From assembly GCA_963966185.1 (NCBI GenBank), contig CAWZYM010000369.1, positions 1,323,501 through 1,387,500 of the forward strand: a DNA stretch of 64,000 bases, given 5' to 3'. The translations under genes were made by a program, and so were the position numbers. Under the pieces are notes generated by a model. It worked only from the letters and a program-made list of their open reading frames with translations. It made no database searches and had not been told where the DNA came from. The stretch is from Rhabditoides inermis. Its lineage: Eukaryota > Nematoda > Chromadorea > Rhabditida > Rhabditidae. Below are positions 1 to 10,599 of this stretch, one piece after another (position 1 is the stretch's first letter; every line of letters begins with the position of its first letter).

Positions 1-1
1 T

Positions 2-1297
2 GAAGACTGCGACTCGAGCAGATTCCAAGAAGACCCCAAATCGCCCGGCTACTATTCTTGCGGAGTGAGTGCGTAGCAAGGTCTCGCCCCCTCTCTCTCT
101 CTCTTTGACACTGTGACACTCAATCCAATTCAGCTAGACTACAAGCCTATGACCCGTATAGCAGAAACTGGCAAGGTGGTTGCCATCAATACACCAGTCC
201 TCTGCGACGTCGACACGGACTCGGTGATCACTACGGAAGAACGTTATTTTTGGGAAGATTACACTATTACGAGAGCAGACAGTCTTTCGTGTGCACCGGT
301 TAATGCTGCAGTTATGTGCCATTTACCAATGATCCACTGCGCTGAGAGTGATATGGACTGCAACCCGCGGGCTCTGAGGGTTGTTGACGGTACGTTATGT
401 ACATCTTATAGTTTCTTACATACTTACATATTATCGTGCATTTAGGTATGGGCTGCAATGCGCAATGGCCTGACTTTATCATTAAGGTTAGTATGTACAT
501 TGTATTAGTGGAGACGTATATGTTTTACTATCGCTGTTTTAGCACGACGATGGAACACGTGAAAAAATCAGAAGCATTTTCTGCAAAGACGAAAAGATTA
601 TACATTATTTGGCGGACAATACTGAAATCAATGGTGTCAGTGAAGAAGGACGAGAAGGAGCTACAAAGAAGAATAGGATCTGGATGGGCGGCATTCAACC
701 TGCACAGGCCTTTTCTAACGCGGAAGAATGTGAATATGATCATGAAGAGGAATGTATGGAAAGTCTGTATCCTGCCGAGCCTGACGTACGCGGCAGAAAC
801 ATGGTGTCTGAAAGTGGAGCAGAAGGAGAAGCTGCAACGAGTGCAACGAAGGATGGAGAGGGCGATGATAGGAGTGACGCTGTTGGATCGAGTGCGCAAC
901 ACGGAGGTGCGGAGAAGGACAGGACTGGAGGATGTACGAGAGGTTATATGGAAAAAGAAGACGACATGGGCAAGGAAGATGGCGAACGATGACAGATGGT
1001 CAAGAAGGGTGACGGAGTGGTACCCGAGAGACAAGACAAGGCGGGTTGGAGCGCCCTACGTGTTCTGGTGCGACGACTTGAAGGAAGTTCTGGTGCGAGG
1101 AGGACGTATCGGAGCTGAGTGGAATCAATTGGCACGAGGAAACCCCGAAGATTGGAGCAAGGCCATTGCAGGATCAGCGCCGTAAACTATTGCAAACACC
1201 ATATTCACGACGATTCTGAATAAATGATTTGAATACTGAAATAAGTTTGACAAACACCACCGAAGTTGGTTGCTACCGTTCCGGAAAGGGACTATAA
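2..1297 (+). pseudogene. Cysteine-rich gene, 3' part, last exon split by a LINE
   Basis: Exons read at 2-64, 134-389, 446-486 and from 543, all in one phase with good GT/AG signals (GTGAGT, GTACGT, GTTAGT donors). The 5' end lies outside the window. The product is rich in spaced cysteines (EDCD, YYSCG, VLCDVD, LSCAP, MIHCAE, MGCNAQW, IFCKDE), like a secreted or extracellular protein, but I do not recognise the family. At base 628 the reading frame enters an inserted retrotransposon and would add a foreign tail ending at 992. The direct repeat AATACTGAAAT flanks the insert; behind its second copy the host frame resumes in phase and reaches a natural stop at 1295-1297. This allele is therefore truncated relative to the ancestral gene. 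Function is unknown; the exon structure is well supported. Confidence 0.7.
629..1231 (+). mobile_element. 5'-truncated RTE-clade LINE
   Basis: About 600 bp encoding the C-terminal end of an RTE-type reverse transcriptase on the + strand, stop at 1183-1185. Typical motifs are ELQRRIGSGWAAF, SLTYAAETW, RRTGLEDV, WARKMANDDRW and a closing WSKAIAG. A short 3' UTR ends in AATAAATGATTTG. The insert is bounded by an 11-bp direct repeat (618-628 and 1232-1242), as expected of target-primed reverse transcription with 5' truncation. Only the RT tail survives, so it is not autonomous. Confidence 0.85.
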
Positions 1298-1565
1298 CTA
1301 ATTGAAATTGTGGCAATTCAAATGTGAATAAATTGACTTGATATTTATCGTGATTTGTGCGAGCATATGTGGAACCGAGTGAAACACATTATGGGTGAGG
1401 TGGAGACACGAAATGACCCGAGAACAAGTGAATAGGCAATAGGGGGAAAAAGTAGAACAACGGGTGTTGACACCCCCACCTCCGAGACGGCAACGAGATA
1501 CATACACTTTGCTACTTCTCATTTCATATAAAAGGTTGATACTTTGACTTGTTATATCATTCTGA

Positions 1566-1567
<2 letters not shown>

Positions 1568-1605
<38 letters not shown>

Positions 1606-1611
1606 TCTCAC

Positions 1612-1641
<30 letters not shown>
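1568..1641. repeat. (CT)n / (TGTC)n compound microsatellite
   Basis: Uninterrupted CT dinucleotides change into TGTC tetranucleotides. Intergenic; the apparent reading frame here is only a translation of the repeat. Confidence 0.9.
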
Positions 1642-1642
<1 letters not shown>

Positions 1643-2310
1643 GTCTTTCTATCAGAATGGATTGCGGTCGAGGGATAGTGACTGACCGGGTCGATGCATT
1701 TTCATATTTTCAAACAAGAAATGATTACGGCAGATCTTGCATTTTCTTGAACAATTATCGCTCTCTTATTGAATTGTGGCCGTAGAAGGTACTGACCACA
1801 TACCTGGGATACTGTGGGATTACGGTAGATTGATGGTATGTATTCTCGATCAACATAAGCAGTCGCTTTTATAGTACAGGCATGTTCAAATTAGCAATTT
1901 AAACGATGAGGGAGAGGGAGGGGGAACGGGAAAGGGAACGGGAGAAGGATATGTTGTGTATTTCGTTAGTCATAATTTATGTTCCGGTTTAGATGCATTT
2001 CCCGGGACTTGCCTCGCCTCCCTATATTCCCCCGCGAATGTTCCCGTACCCTCACTCGCTGGATGATGACAGCTGTCCTGATTAGATTTGGCGGGCGATT
2101 GCTGGTCAAACTGGAAAGTAGGTCTGAGATTGAGGAAGTCCCTGTCATTCTGTAATTGTAGGAGCAGCGACCTTCGCGCGCCCTCACGTCTGCTGCGTGG
2201 TGAAACCCCATCGCCGCGATAAATTTCTCACAACGAGACCATGAATGCAGAAATCTCCTATCTATCTCTCTCTGCACATTTTGTTCTGTTATCGCAAATA
2301 TCGTGTTGCG

Positions 2311-2440
2311 TCTACTATTTTTTTATCAATTCAATCAATCAATCATTTATCCAGATTCGCTATATTCTGACTATACAACAAGTGCATACGGTACACCCCA
2401 AGGGCTAAGCGCTGGGGGGCTTCTCCTCCTTTTTATTAAT
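2311..2440 (-). mobile_element. Short LINE 3' end with (GATT)n tail
   Basis: Read on the minus strand, the stretch ends in ATAAATGATTGATTGA, a simple-repeat tail typical of non-LTR elements. An internal block (AAGTGCATACGGTACACC on the + strand) recurs at about 14597 beside another CAATCCATCAATCG run, so at least two 5'-truncated copies of this family are present. No coding sequence remains. Confidence 0.5.
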
Positions 2441-2879
2441 CAATCATTTATCATCTACCATCAACCGTCTACTATTTGTATGTATATCGCTCGGTATGAA
2501 TGACAGGAGCGACAGCGCTTCGGATATTCCCAACCCGTGATGTGTGTTGTGTGGGGTCCGCATATAGGGTTGATTTGTTGAGCACCTGTTGAACGAATCG
2601 ATTTCAGCACCACTCCGACCATCAGTCACCACTACGCACACGAGAATGAGAAAGAACATTGTGAGAGATGTTTTATCGTTGATAGTGCTTAATAAACTTG
2701 CATTCTATCCAATTATTTCATTCACTACACTTCGCCAGATCCATTTATTCATATCCATTTATTCCTTCAAAGTGATAATCTCCATAGAAGTGGGCGTTTC
2801 AACCCCGCCAACAGCATACAGTACCTGTGACAAGCCATACTGCACTTTCACAACAAACTTCTTCGGTATGTTTTCTATA

Positions 2880-3249
2880 TGTTCTTTTTTCTGCTGGTGA
2901 TCTTCAAGGCAATGTCCGCATACCATATACTCTGCCATTGACTCGAAGCGGTCGTTGATTCGTTGATATGCAAGTAGCGAGCAGTGGTGGTGTGATTTCT
3001 CCAGTCCTCGGTCTGGCAGATCCGGTGGAGGATAGATGGGCGAGGTGGGACACGGGCTGCTGGAAACGCGGGACTGCCGTGCTTGTGGTTCGGAAAGATC
3101 CGATGGAGAATGGTGGTTGAGCTTGTCCAATCCCGAGTCCGTGGTGGCGCGACTGCCGGTTGCACCTTGTGTAGCTCTGTGAAGAATTTCGAAAGATCTG
3201 CTGCGGCAGGCGTGGTGTCGGCAAAATAAATCGAGCGACTGAGAGTCAA
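2880..3249 (-). CDS. Possible coding stretch, minus strand
   Basis: All three minus-strand frames are open over most of this interval. One reads a proline/serine-rich segment followed by a CGHC-containing stretch (SMAEYMVCGHCLEDHQQ). No clear start, splice set or family was found. The 3' end overlaps a 28-bp dispersed motif (2790-2818, again at 5175-5208), so part may be repeat-derived. Confidence 0.2.
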
Positions 3250-3638
3250 CTAAGTGCGGCCAGTGTGAAACAAGCGAGCGAGAGATATCGGCAGCGTGTC
3301 TCGCGCCCTCACACTATGCAACACTCTCTCGCCGTCGCAATGGTGATCGATCAATCCAAAGGTATGGTGATGGAAGGTATGGTGATCGATCAATCTACGC
3401 TTAGAGTGCAGCCTGCAATAACAAATAATAACATCCCGTAAACTTGGTTTTCATTGTTTTAAACTGCACGCAAAGGTGACTCATTCGCTTTTCGCACACC
3501 AAAAACGGCCTATTGATTATGTGCTGGAGCGGGGGGAGTGATAGCGTGTGAAAACACACACACACACACACACATACGCGTGCGTTGTACGTTTTGAACC
3601 TTCATGTGTACTTTGCGTATTACTGAATGATTTTCCAG

Positions 3639-3736
3639 ATGGGCGCTGCGCAATCCGACTCTGCAAATCCAGATGAAGCAGATGTCGAATACTATTACAC
3701 TATGCCAAAAGGAGAAGAGTGGTGAGGTGTTGTTGG

Positions 3737-3774
<38 letters not shown>

Positions 3775-3902
3775 ACTCTACCCCTCTCTCTCCCTCCCTC
3801 TCTCTTCCTCTATCCCTCTCTTCCTCCCCCCTCTTCCTCTCTCTCTCTCTCACTCTACCCCTCTCTCTCCCTCCCTCTCTCTTCCTCTATCCCTCTCTTC
3901 CT

Positions 3903-3941
<39 letters not shown>

Positions 3942-6798
3942 CCCTCTCTCTCCCTCCCTCTCTCTTCCTCTATCCCTCTCTTCCTCCCCCCTCTTGCTCT
4001 CTCTCTCTCTCACTCTACCCCTCTCTCTCCCTCCCTCTCTCTTCCTCTATCCCTCTCTTCCTCCCCCCTCTTCCTCTCTCTTTCTCTCTCTCTGTGTGTA
4101 TTGCCGGTCTTCAGTGGTCCCTATAACGAGGTGGAAATGCTGTCTCTGTACCGCGGTTCATTCTTTCCTTCGACCTGTAAGATCCGCGCGTGTTCTGATG
4201 GAAAGGACACATACTCCATGACAATGAGTGAGTTATAATATTATTCTGGGAGATAGTTCGCCAGATTACGGTAGAAAATCGTTCTACCCTCGAGTCGCGT
4301 TCGATCTACCTTCTAGTCGTGAGGAGACCCAAGCGCGCGCTTTCAAACGATAATATAGATAATATTGATCAAAGAAGCCGGCACGCGAATCAAAGAGGCC
4401 GCGCGACACTCGACCATTTGCCCGCGCTGTCTGACCTCTCTCGCTCGAAACTGAGTTTCGCCAACTGACCCCGGCTGGCAATAACAGAAACTATCCACCA
4501 GGCGGCGACTATATACATTTTTATTATCATACTACTATTGATACATCAATTAAACAAATTACTCTAATATTATATGTTTTTAAAGAACAACTGATGACGG
4601 TCAACGGCACAGCATGTCCGTTTGTTCACGTCGAAACAACGGAGGTGGGACCATTTTTCATAGTTTTTCAAACGTTTAAATATTTTAGAAAAACGAGCGC
4701 ATTCGCGAGTTGGAGAGTGAGTTGGCCAGACTGCGGACAGGAGAGAACGAAGAGGTGTCAACATCTAGGGAAGAGGAGCAGAAGGAAGAGAATTTGGTTG
4801 AGCCAGTGCAAGGGACGCAGCAAGTGGACACTCCTCCAGACAAGCCGAAATCATCCAATCCATCCGGCACTCGAAAGAAGAACCAGAAGAAGCGCGAGAA
4901 GATCAGGGAAAAGGCCAAGGCGAAGAAGCTGGTGGACCATAGGAAAACGCAGGTCTGAACAGCTTTGGTCAAGCATTATTCCTAACTTTTTCAGGTCGTT
5001 AACGCAGGTTCGAATAGTTTTTTAAAAAATTGAAGTGTTCATTTCCACGGCTAAGGAGAAGTAATAACGATTGAAGGCAAGCATCAAATTATGTGGATAA
5101 ACAAGGCTAATCCTAGGCTGACCAGAGCAAGTGGTCAGCTCTTCATTGGGGGCCCTCACGTTACTTCACTCCACATAAGTGGGCGTTGCAACCCCGCCAA
5201 CAGCATCCACATGAAAATCGTACAAAAATGATAGGTTAATAACATTAACATCACTATATTACACGACAAATATAAAAAAAAAGTACTACAAAAAGCGGAG
5301 GAGTTGACGAAACATTGTTACGTCACAGTTCGAATTTGTTTTAAAGATTCAACTTTCAGGTCGCTTCGATTGTGAATGCAATGGGACCGATGGATGTGCA
5401 CAAAGTGGAGGTCACGCAGAAGGCACTGTTCGCTGTGATTCGACAGAACTATGACGGTAAATTCCACATTAAAGGGAGTGTACACTCTGAATTCCAAAGT
5501 TGAGTTAGCACCGGGATGTGAAAAAATGTGGAAAACGACTCAGTTTTGTCAATACAACTATTTGCTGAAAACGTCTGCAAGTTGGTGAAAATTGAGCGCA
5601 AAATGTATCAAAATGCAGAAATTGGTGCCAATTGGAGCCAATTTACAATGTTCAACAGAATTTTTCACCGACTTATAGTTATCTCCGACACATAGTTGCA
5701 TTGACAAATTCAATTTATTTACACATCCCGGTGCTAACTCAACTTCGAAATTCAGAGTGTACACTCCTTTTAAATTCCCCCCATTTTTGTGTTTTTCGTT
5801 TCTTTTCTTCAATATTCATGTAATGGTTGCGATTCCCGCTGAGTCAAAGAGCACTTGTAATAGAAATCGAATTGTCTTGAAGTCTTGATCGCATTTTGCT
5901 TGTTTCACCACATTTTTTCTCTCTAACGACATCAAATTTCCGTAACTTCAATCACTTTCAGACACCGACTTCATCACTTACGTCGCAGATGAAGTGATCA
6001 TGCCGCGATTGTTGACTATAGACTTCTTTAACGTCGAGTTTGTCTGCGAGTATATTGTAAGTTCATTGAAAGTTTGTTTTACAACAATTTATAATATATA
6101 GTATATTGCATATTATTCATACAATAATGTCACATTTTGAGACCAACATGTTAATTATAATATTGTCGTTTAGGTTCGTGAAGAGCTGAAGATTTGCAAA
6201 CCGAAGATGATGAATGACCGGGCAAAGTTCCGTAATGCACTCATGAACGATTTCATCGAGAAATCCATGACGATCATCAATCAAAAGAAGACGGAACTAT
6301 GCAAAATGAGTCATCTACAAATGTGGGTCAACCTTTACATTATAGAAAATTTAATAGAAAAATGAAACCGCCTTCGTTCTGTGCTGTCTTACTGACTTAC
6401 TGACTTACTGACTATCAAGAAGTTTGTCCAGTGCTGCTGCAATAAACCTGTATCGATAACACTCAAACTACGTTCTCTGGACCTCATTGTTACGTGCGCG
6501 TTTTCCGCGGAACAATGATGTCGGGAAAACGGTTTCCAACGGTTTTCCCAGTTTTTTTCTACGCGGAAAACACATGGGAAACGAAAAAATGGGAAATGTG
6601 AGATACGCCCATTCAGATTGCTGATGAACATGATCGGAAGTGGGTCTACGATCAACTCAGGTAATCTCCGGGACCCCTGCAATTGCCTCGTGTCACTGCA
6701 AACTATCATCGACTTCTTCCATGTGTACATCAGAGAGAAGAGGAACGACGAAATACTGGTAGGAGAGGGTGGGGGGGGGAGAAAGGGAGAGAGAGGAG

Positions 6799-6834
<36 letters not shown>

Positions 6835-7717
6835 CAGGAATCGGTTGCGTCCCGCTTCGACTGGCTCCGCTTCATGCTTTCCGCAGCCAAGAAAGTGTCG
6901 ATCAACTACGAAGAATCCGTGTTTCTTCTGCGAGACGACGTCGAGAGATACGTGCCATCTGCAAAGTATCTCAGCGAGCGACAGAAGTGGGCGGGGTGAA
7001 ATCGAAATGTTTATGTTGAATCGCAAACATGATTGAGATTATGACACGCGGTTTCAGGAAGACAATGATGAAAATGCGTATATGAAATGTTGGACGTAGT
7101 AACTAGTAACAATTCTAATAGAAAATGGATAAAAATCTTGAAGGATTGACTTTTTCTACACGAGTTATGACTTGCAGAATGTAGCGAAAGAGTTTAAAGG
7201 GAGTGTACACTCTGAATTTCGAAGTTGAGTTAGCACCGGGATGTGAAAATAGGATGAAAATGATGCTCTTTTGTCAATACAACTATGTGTCGGAGATACC
7301 TATAAGTCGGTGAAAAATTCTGTTGAATATTGAAAATTGGCACCAATTGGCACCAATTTCTGCATTTTGACACTTTTTGCGCTCAATTTTCATCGATTTG
7401 CAGACATTTTCAGCAAATAGTTGTATTAGCAAAACTGCATCGTTTTCAGCATATTTTAACAAACCGGTGCTAACTCAACTTCGAAACTCAGAGTGTACGC
7501 TCCCTTTAACAAAGACTTGTCAGCGTATCCGAATTCGCGACTAATGATTACATGGCGAACTCGAAACATACATATTCGTCGAAAAAAATATGAAAAACGG
7601 GTCTTGGTTTCAGGAAGACTCTCCTCGATATGGTTCGGAATGTGGCTGATCTCAAATCGTACTCGTACGATCATCCGGCTTGGGAGGACAACCACGCGAA
7701 CGTTACGAAGGTGCGAG

Positions 7718-7772
<55 letters not shown>

Positions 7773-7882
7773 AATTTCAGGTTGAAGACCTCCGCTCTCT
7801 GTTCATTTTCACCTCAACTTCCGATCGGTGTGACGTCACTATGAAGAACTTATTCGCTGATCGTTTCATGATTCACTGCTAG
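3639..7882 (+). CDS. 12-exon gene of unknown function, about 481 aa
   Basis: Exons: 3639-3721, 4115-4176, 4317-4454, 4586-4644, 4689-4952, 5360-5456, 5962-6056, 6174-6322, 6617-6758, 6838-6995, 7614-7710 and 7781-7882. All phases agree and the last exon ends in TAG. Exons 3-4 are the least certain because another frame is also open there. The ATG lies directly behind TTTTCCAG, fitting SL trans-splicing. The N-terminus MGAAQS matches the N-myristoylation pattern (Gly2, Ser6), suggesting membrane attachment. A coiled coil (ENEE, RELESELARL) and a very basic lysine stretch (KKNQKKREKIREKAKAKK) follow, then a globular C-terminal half with DPCNCLVSLQTI and SRFDWLRFML. I do not recognise the family. 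Introns 1, 9 and 11 contain CT/GA microsatellites and introns 6 and 10 each hold one copy of the same MITE. Confidence 0.75.
3740..4095. repeat. CT-rich higher-order repeat inside intron 1
   Basis: A roughly 90-110 bp pyrimidine unit built of (CT)n, CCCTC and TTCCTCTATCC blocks repeats about three to four times. It lies between the GTGAGG donor at 3722 and the TCTTCAG acceptor at 4114, so it belongs to the intron and not to a protein. Confidence 0.85.
5469..5773. mobile_element. 310-bp TTAA MITE, copy 1
   Basis: Palindromic element whose arms begin TTAAAGGGAGTGTACACTC and extend about 55 bp through GTTGAGTTAGCACCGGGATG. TTAA is present at both ends. Sits in intron 6 of the 3639-7882 gene. 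No coding capacity. A TTAA target suggests a piggyBac-like transposase, but a 3-bp TWA target (Harbinger-type) cannot be excluded. Confidence 0.85.
7194..7509. mobile_element. 310-bp TTAA MITE, copy 2
   Basis: Same family as 5469-5773, with the same inverted arms and TTAA ends, in intron 10 of the same gene. Confidence 0.85.
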
Positions 7883-8091
7883 CAATGTGATTGCCTCAAA
7901 TATTGCTTGTTAGTGTGCATTTACTTCTGTGATGAACTCATTTTGCCGTGATTTGTTCTAATTGTAAGCACAATACATATACTCAGAAGTAAAAAAATCT
8001 TTTTCCGTTCATAAGCAAATTGTTATAATACGTTTATGTACAGTATACCAGATTTTATATTATTACATGTATTCATGGAGGAAGCCCGGAT

Positions 8092-8556
8092 TCAAGGAGT
8101 CGGCGACATGAGACGCAGAAACGAGCAGTACTCATCGAGAGCCCTAGAAGAAGCGGATGGAGTGGGTGAAGGGGGGGGGGGCAGACAGACAGGCAAGGAC
8201 CGACATACGCACAGACAGACAGGCCGGGACAGACATACGGACAGACAGACAGGCCGGGACAGATATCCGGACAGACATACGAACATACAGACAGACAGGC
8301 CGGGACAGACAGAGAGACCGGGGCAGACATACAGTTACAGACATACGGTATACTTACCTGACCCCGGCCTGGACGGCACACTGGCATGACTCTGCGGCGT
8401 GCTGCTTCCAATTGAACTGCTTCAGACAAGTCTTGAATGTTCTTTTGATGGCCGCATCGGACGACCACGGCTGGCAACTGACAGAAAGGTCTTATCTCCT
8501 ATCACAACTACTTAAAGAGAAGGAAGAGGAGAAAGAGAAGGGGGTGGAGAGAGAGG

Positions 8557-8607
<51 letters not shown>

Positions 8608-10436
8608 CCACCCGCTCCGATCGAAACAATCTTCCCCACGCGTGTCATTGAAGTAGCATCCCTTGACGCACTTCTCAAATCGGACAGCTGTTTCTCCTAC
8701 CAGAGGCACCTTTGCCAGAAGACCCGAAGCGAACAGCTTCTCCTAAAACAGGCGTGACGTCACTTCCGGATAGAGTGACGTCACTTCCGCTGACCTTGCA
8801 AGCCAGTAGCTCTGCCTCGGCCTGGTTGGCGAGTTCGTGAATGTCGACCTTCGAATGGGCGGGGCCGGTGCGAGAGGAGACACACCTGAACACACCTTTT
8901 CTCTACCGTACCCCTCTGTCCACTCACAGTCCGTAGTTCTCTCTACCGTACCCCTTTGTCCACTCACAGTCCGAGGTTTTTCTCAGCGCATTGTCGCATT
9001 CTTTCCATTACTGCTATTTTCCGATCTACACATGTACGCAGCGCGGACGGGTCAGGCGTGATCTGAATCGATTTTGTTTATCAGATAAAAAAAATACTAT
9101 TGTAACTGTTATAATGTGTTTAATAATAAGACAGTTTTCGGTTAGGATCAGACATTGATCACGCAATCTTATAGTAATATGGATCTGATCCCTACACCCT
9201 ACACACAAATACGTTTCATAATAAAAGTAAAACTAAAGGATTGAAACGCTAACTATGTTTATAAGATACGAAGGTAAAATACAACAACAACAAATTGAAG
9301 AATTGAAACGCCCATATGGAAGATAGAATACATATTAAAGGGCTCACAGGTTGAAGAGTTGGCATGCATTCGTCGACACAAACTGTGAGCTGCTGGATTA
9401 TCTCACCCGCACAGCTGCAAACAAAACAGGTTGACAAGTAAACCATAAACAGAACAACATCTGATCGTGATAATTTCGTTATATGATAGCTTCATTTTGA
9501 AAAAAAAGTCGCAACAGGGCCCATATATAGCGGCGTGTTTGGAGCTGTGTACAGAAAGAAATAAAGAAAAGCGAAAGAGTGTGTGGAAAAAAACAAACAA
9601 AAAAACGCATGTTGAGGAGTTGAGGAGTCAGCCAACCCCAGCTGTACTGTTTCGAATATCACTCACTGAGTACAGAAACAGAAAGCGAGAGAAAAGCGAA
9701 AGAGTGTGTGAAAAGAGAAACAAAACGCATGTAAAGTCGTCACCAGAAAGTGCGCCGTCGGCATCTCTCTCTCTCTCTCTTCTCACAGACAGACACGCAG
9801 GCAGAATGTGGGAGAGGAGAGAGGGCGGGCAAGGTCAAAAGCAATCGACTTGAAAAACAAAGAGAAACATTTCCGCGCTTTTTGATTGTGCTCACTAGCG
9901 GTCGCGTCATCCGCGCGGTGCGTGCACAGGGGCGGAGTCAGCACTCGGCCATCGGCGGACTCTCAGATTCCTACATTATAACATTATAACAACACTCACT
10001 CGTTGTACTCCTGACACGAGCACATCCTCACAGACTGTCCGGCAAGCTCACTGGCATGCAGCATTTGCAGCGCGCGAGACGTCATCGAAACAAAGGAAAC
10101 TTGAAAAACAAACAAACAAACACATACAAACAGAAAAAAGAGAAGAAAGTAGTGGCTTGTTACCATTCATTTTATTATATTATTTATATATATATAATTA
10201 TATATATATAATTTTATTATATATATGATATTATCGAGTAGACAGCGAAACTAGGAGTGTGACACAACAACTGTGAACTGTATCGAATACTGCTAAATCC
10301 CTGCATCATTTTCGCGAGGCTGGGTGTCTGGTATCATTAAGTTTGGTGTCATTTCGTAGTTACCAAGACATACCTTGTCGAGCTTGATGCCATTGGCGGC
10401 GGAAAGAGCAGCGAGAACGCGAAGAACGAGACGCAT
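8092..10436 (-). CDS. Secreted cysteine-rich protein, 5' middle exons uncertain
   Basis: The first exon (10436-10374) encodes a signal peptide, MRLVLRVLAALSAANG, and ends in a GTATGT donor. The last four exons are secure and in phase: 8885-8795, 8742-8612, 8477-8358, 8143-8092 (stop TGA). They encode cysteine-spaced sequence: ELLACK, EKCVKGCYFND, GEDCFDRSGCQPW, FKTCLKQFNW, AESCQCAV, DEYCSFL. An exon at 9414-9348 (TVCVDECMPTLQP) is likely, and one near 9060-9030 possible, but I could not join them without a phase conflict. Predicted secreted; nematode-type cysteine-rich protein of unknown role. The intron at 8357-8144 holds a GACA-rich repeat and the one at 8611-8478 a GA run. Confidence 0.6.
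8178..8345. repeat. GACA/GGCCGGGACA minisatellite in an intron
   Basis: Irregular 20-24 bp units of the type CAGACAGGCCGGGACAGA, lying entirely between splice sites of the minus-strand cysteine-rich gene. Confidence 0.85.
10318..10372. mobile_element. Fragment of the GACACC palindromic element
   Basis: GGTGTCTGGTATCATT and TTTGGTGTCATTTCGTAG resemble the right end of the palindromic element at 47497-47735. It lies in the first intron of the minus-strand secreted gene, just behind the donor at 10373. Confidence 0.45.
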
Positions 10437-10550
10437 TGTGAATGGTTGAATGGATCCTTCCACTATCAACATCCCTGTCGACTTATGTACCCACTGTTAT
10501 CCCATCTCCTCCCCGCCGTTTTCACGCGCAATAATGTACCAGTTTGTTGC

Positions 10551-10553
<3 letters not shown>

Positions 10554-10597
<44 letters not shown>
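10554..10597. repeat. (CT)n microsatellite
   Basis: About 20 CT dinucleotides upstream of the minus-strand secreted-protein gene. Confidence 0.95.

Positions 10598-10599
<2 letters not shown>

Larger units (their letters stand above)
1298..3638. other. Gap without a confident gene
   Basis: Contains a CT tract running into TGTC repeats (about 1568-1641), a G/A-rich run near 1911-1945, a LINE 3' end (about 2311-2440), a possible minus-strand coding stretch (2880-3249) and a CA tract (3557-3575). The last 250 bases presumably hold the promoter or upstream exon of the gene starting at 3639. Confidence 0.5.

Noticed and set aside
3673..4221. 182- and 135-codon Ser/Leu/Pro-rich ORFs
   Set aside because: They read the CT-rich intron 1 of the 3639-7882 gene; real exons with matching splice sites flank it.
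8073..8477. Cys/Val/Ser-rich ORFs on the minus strand
   Set aside because: They read the GACA minisatellite within an intron of the secreted cysteine-rich gene.
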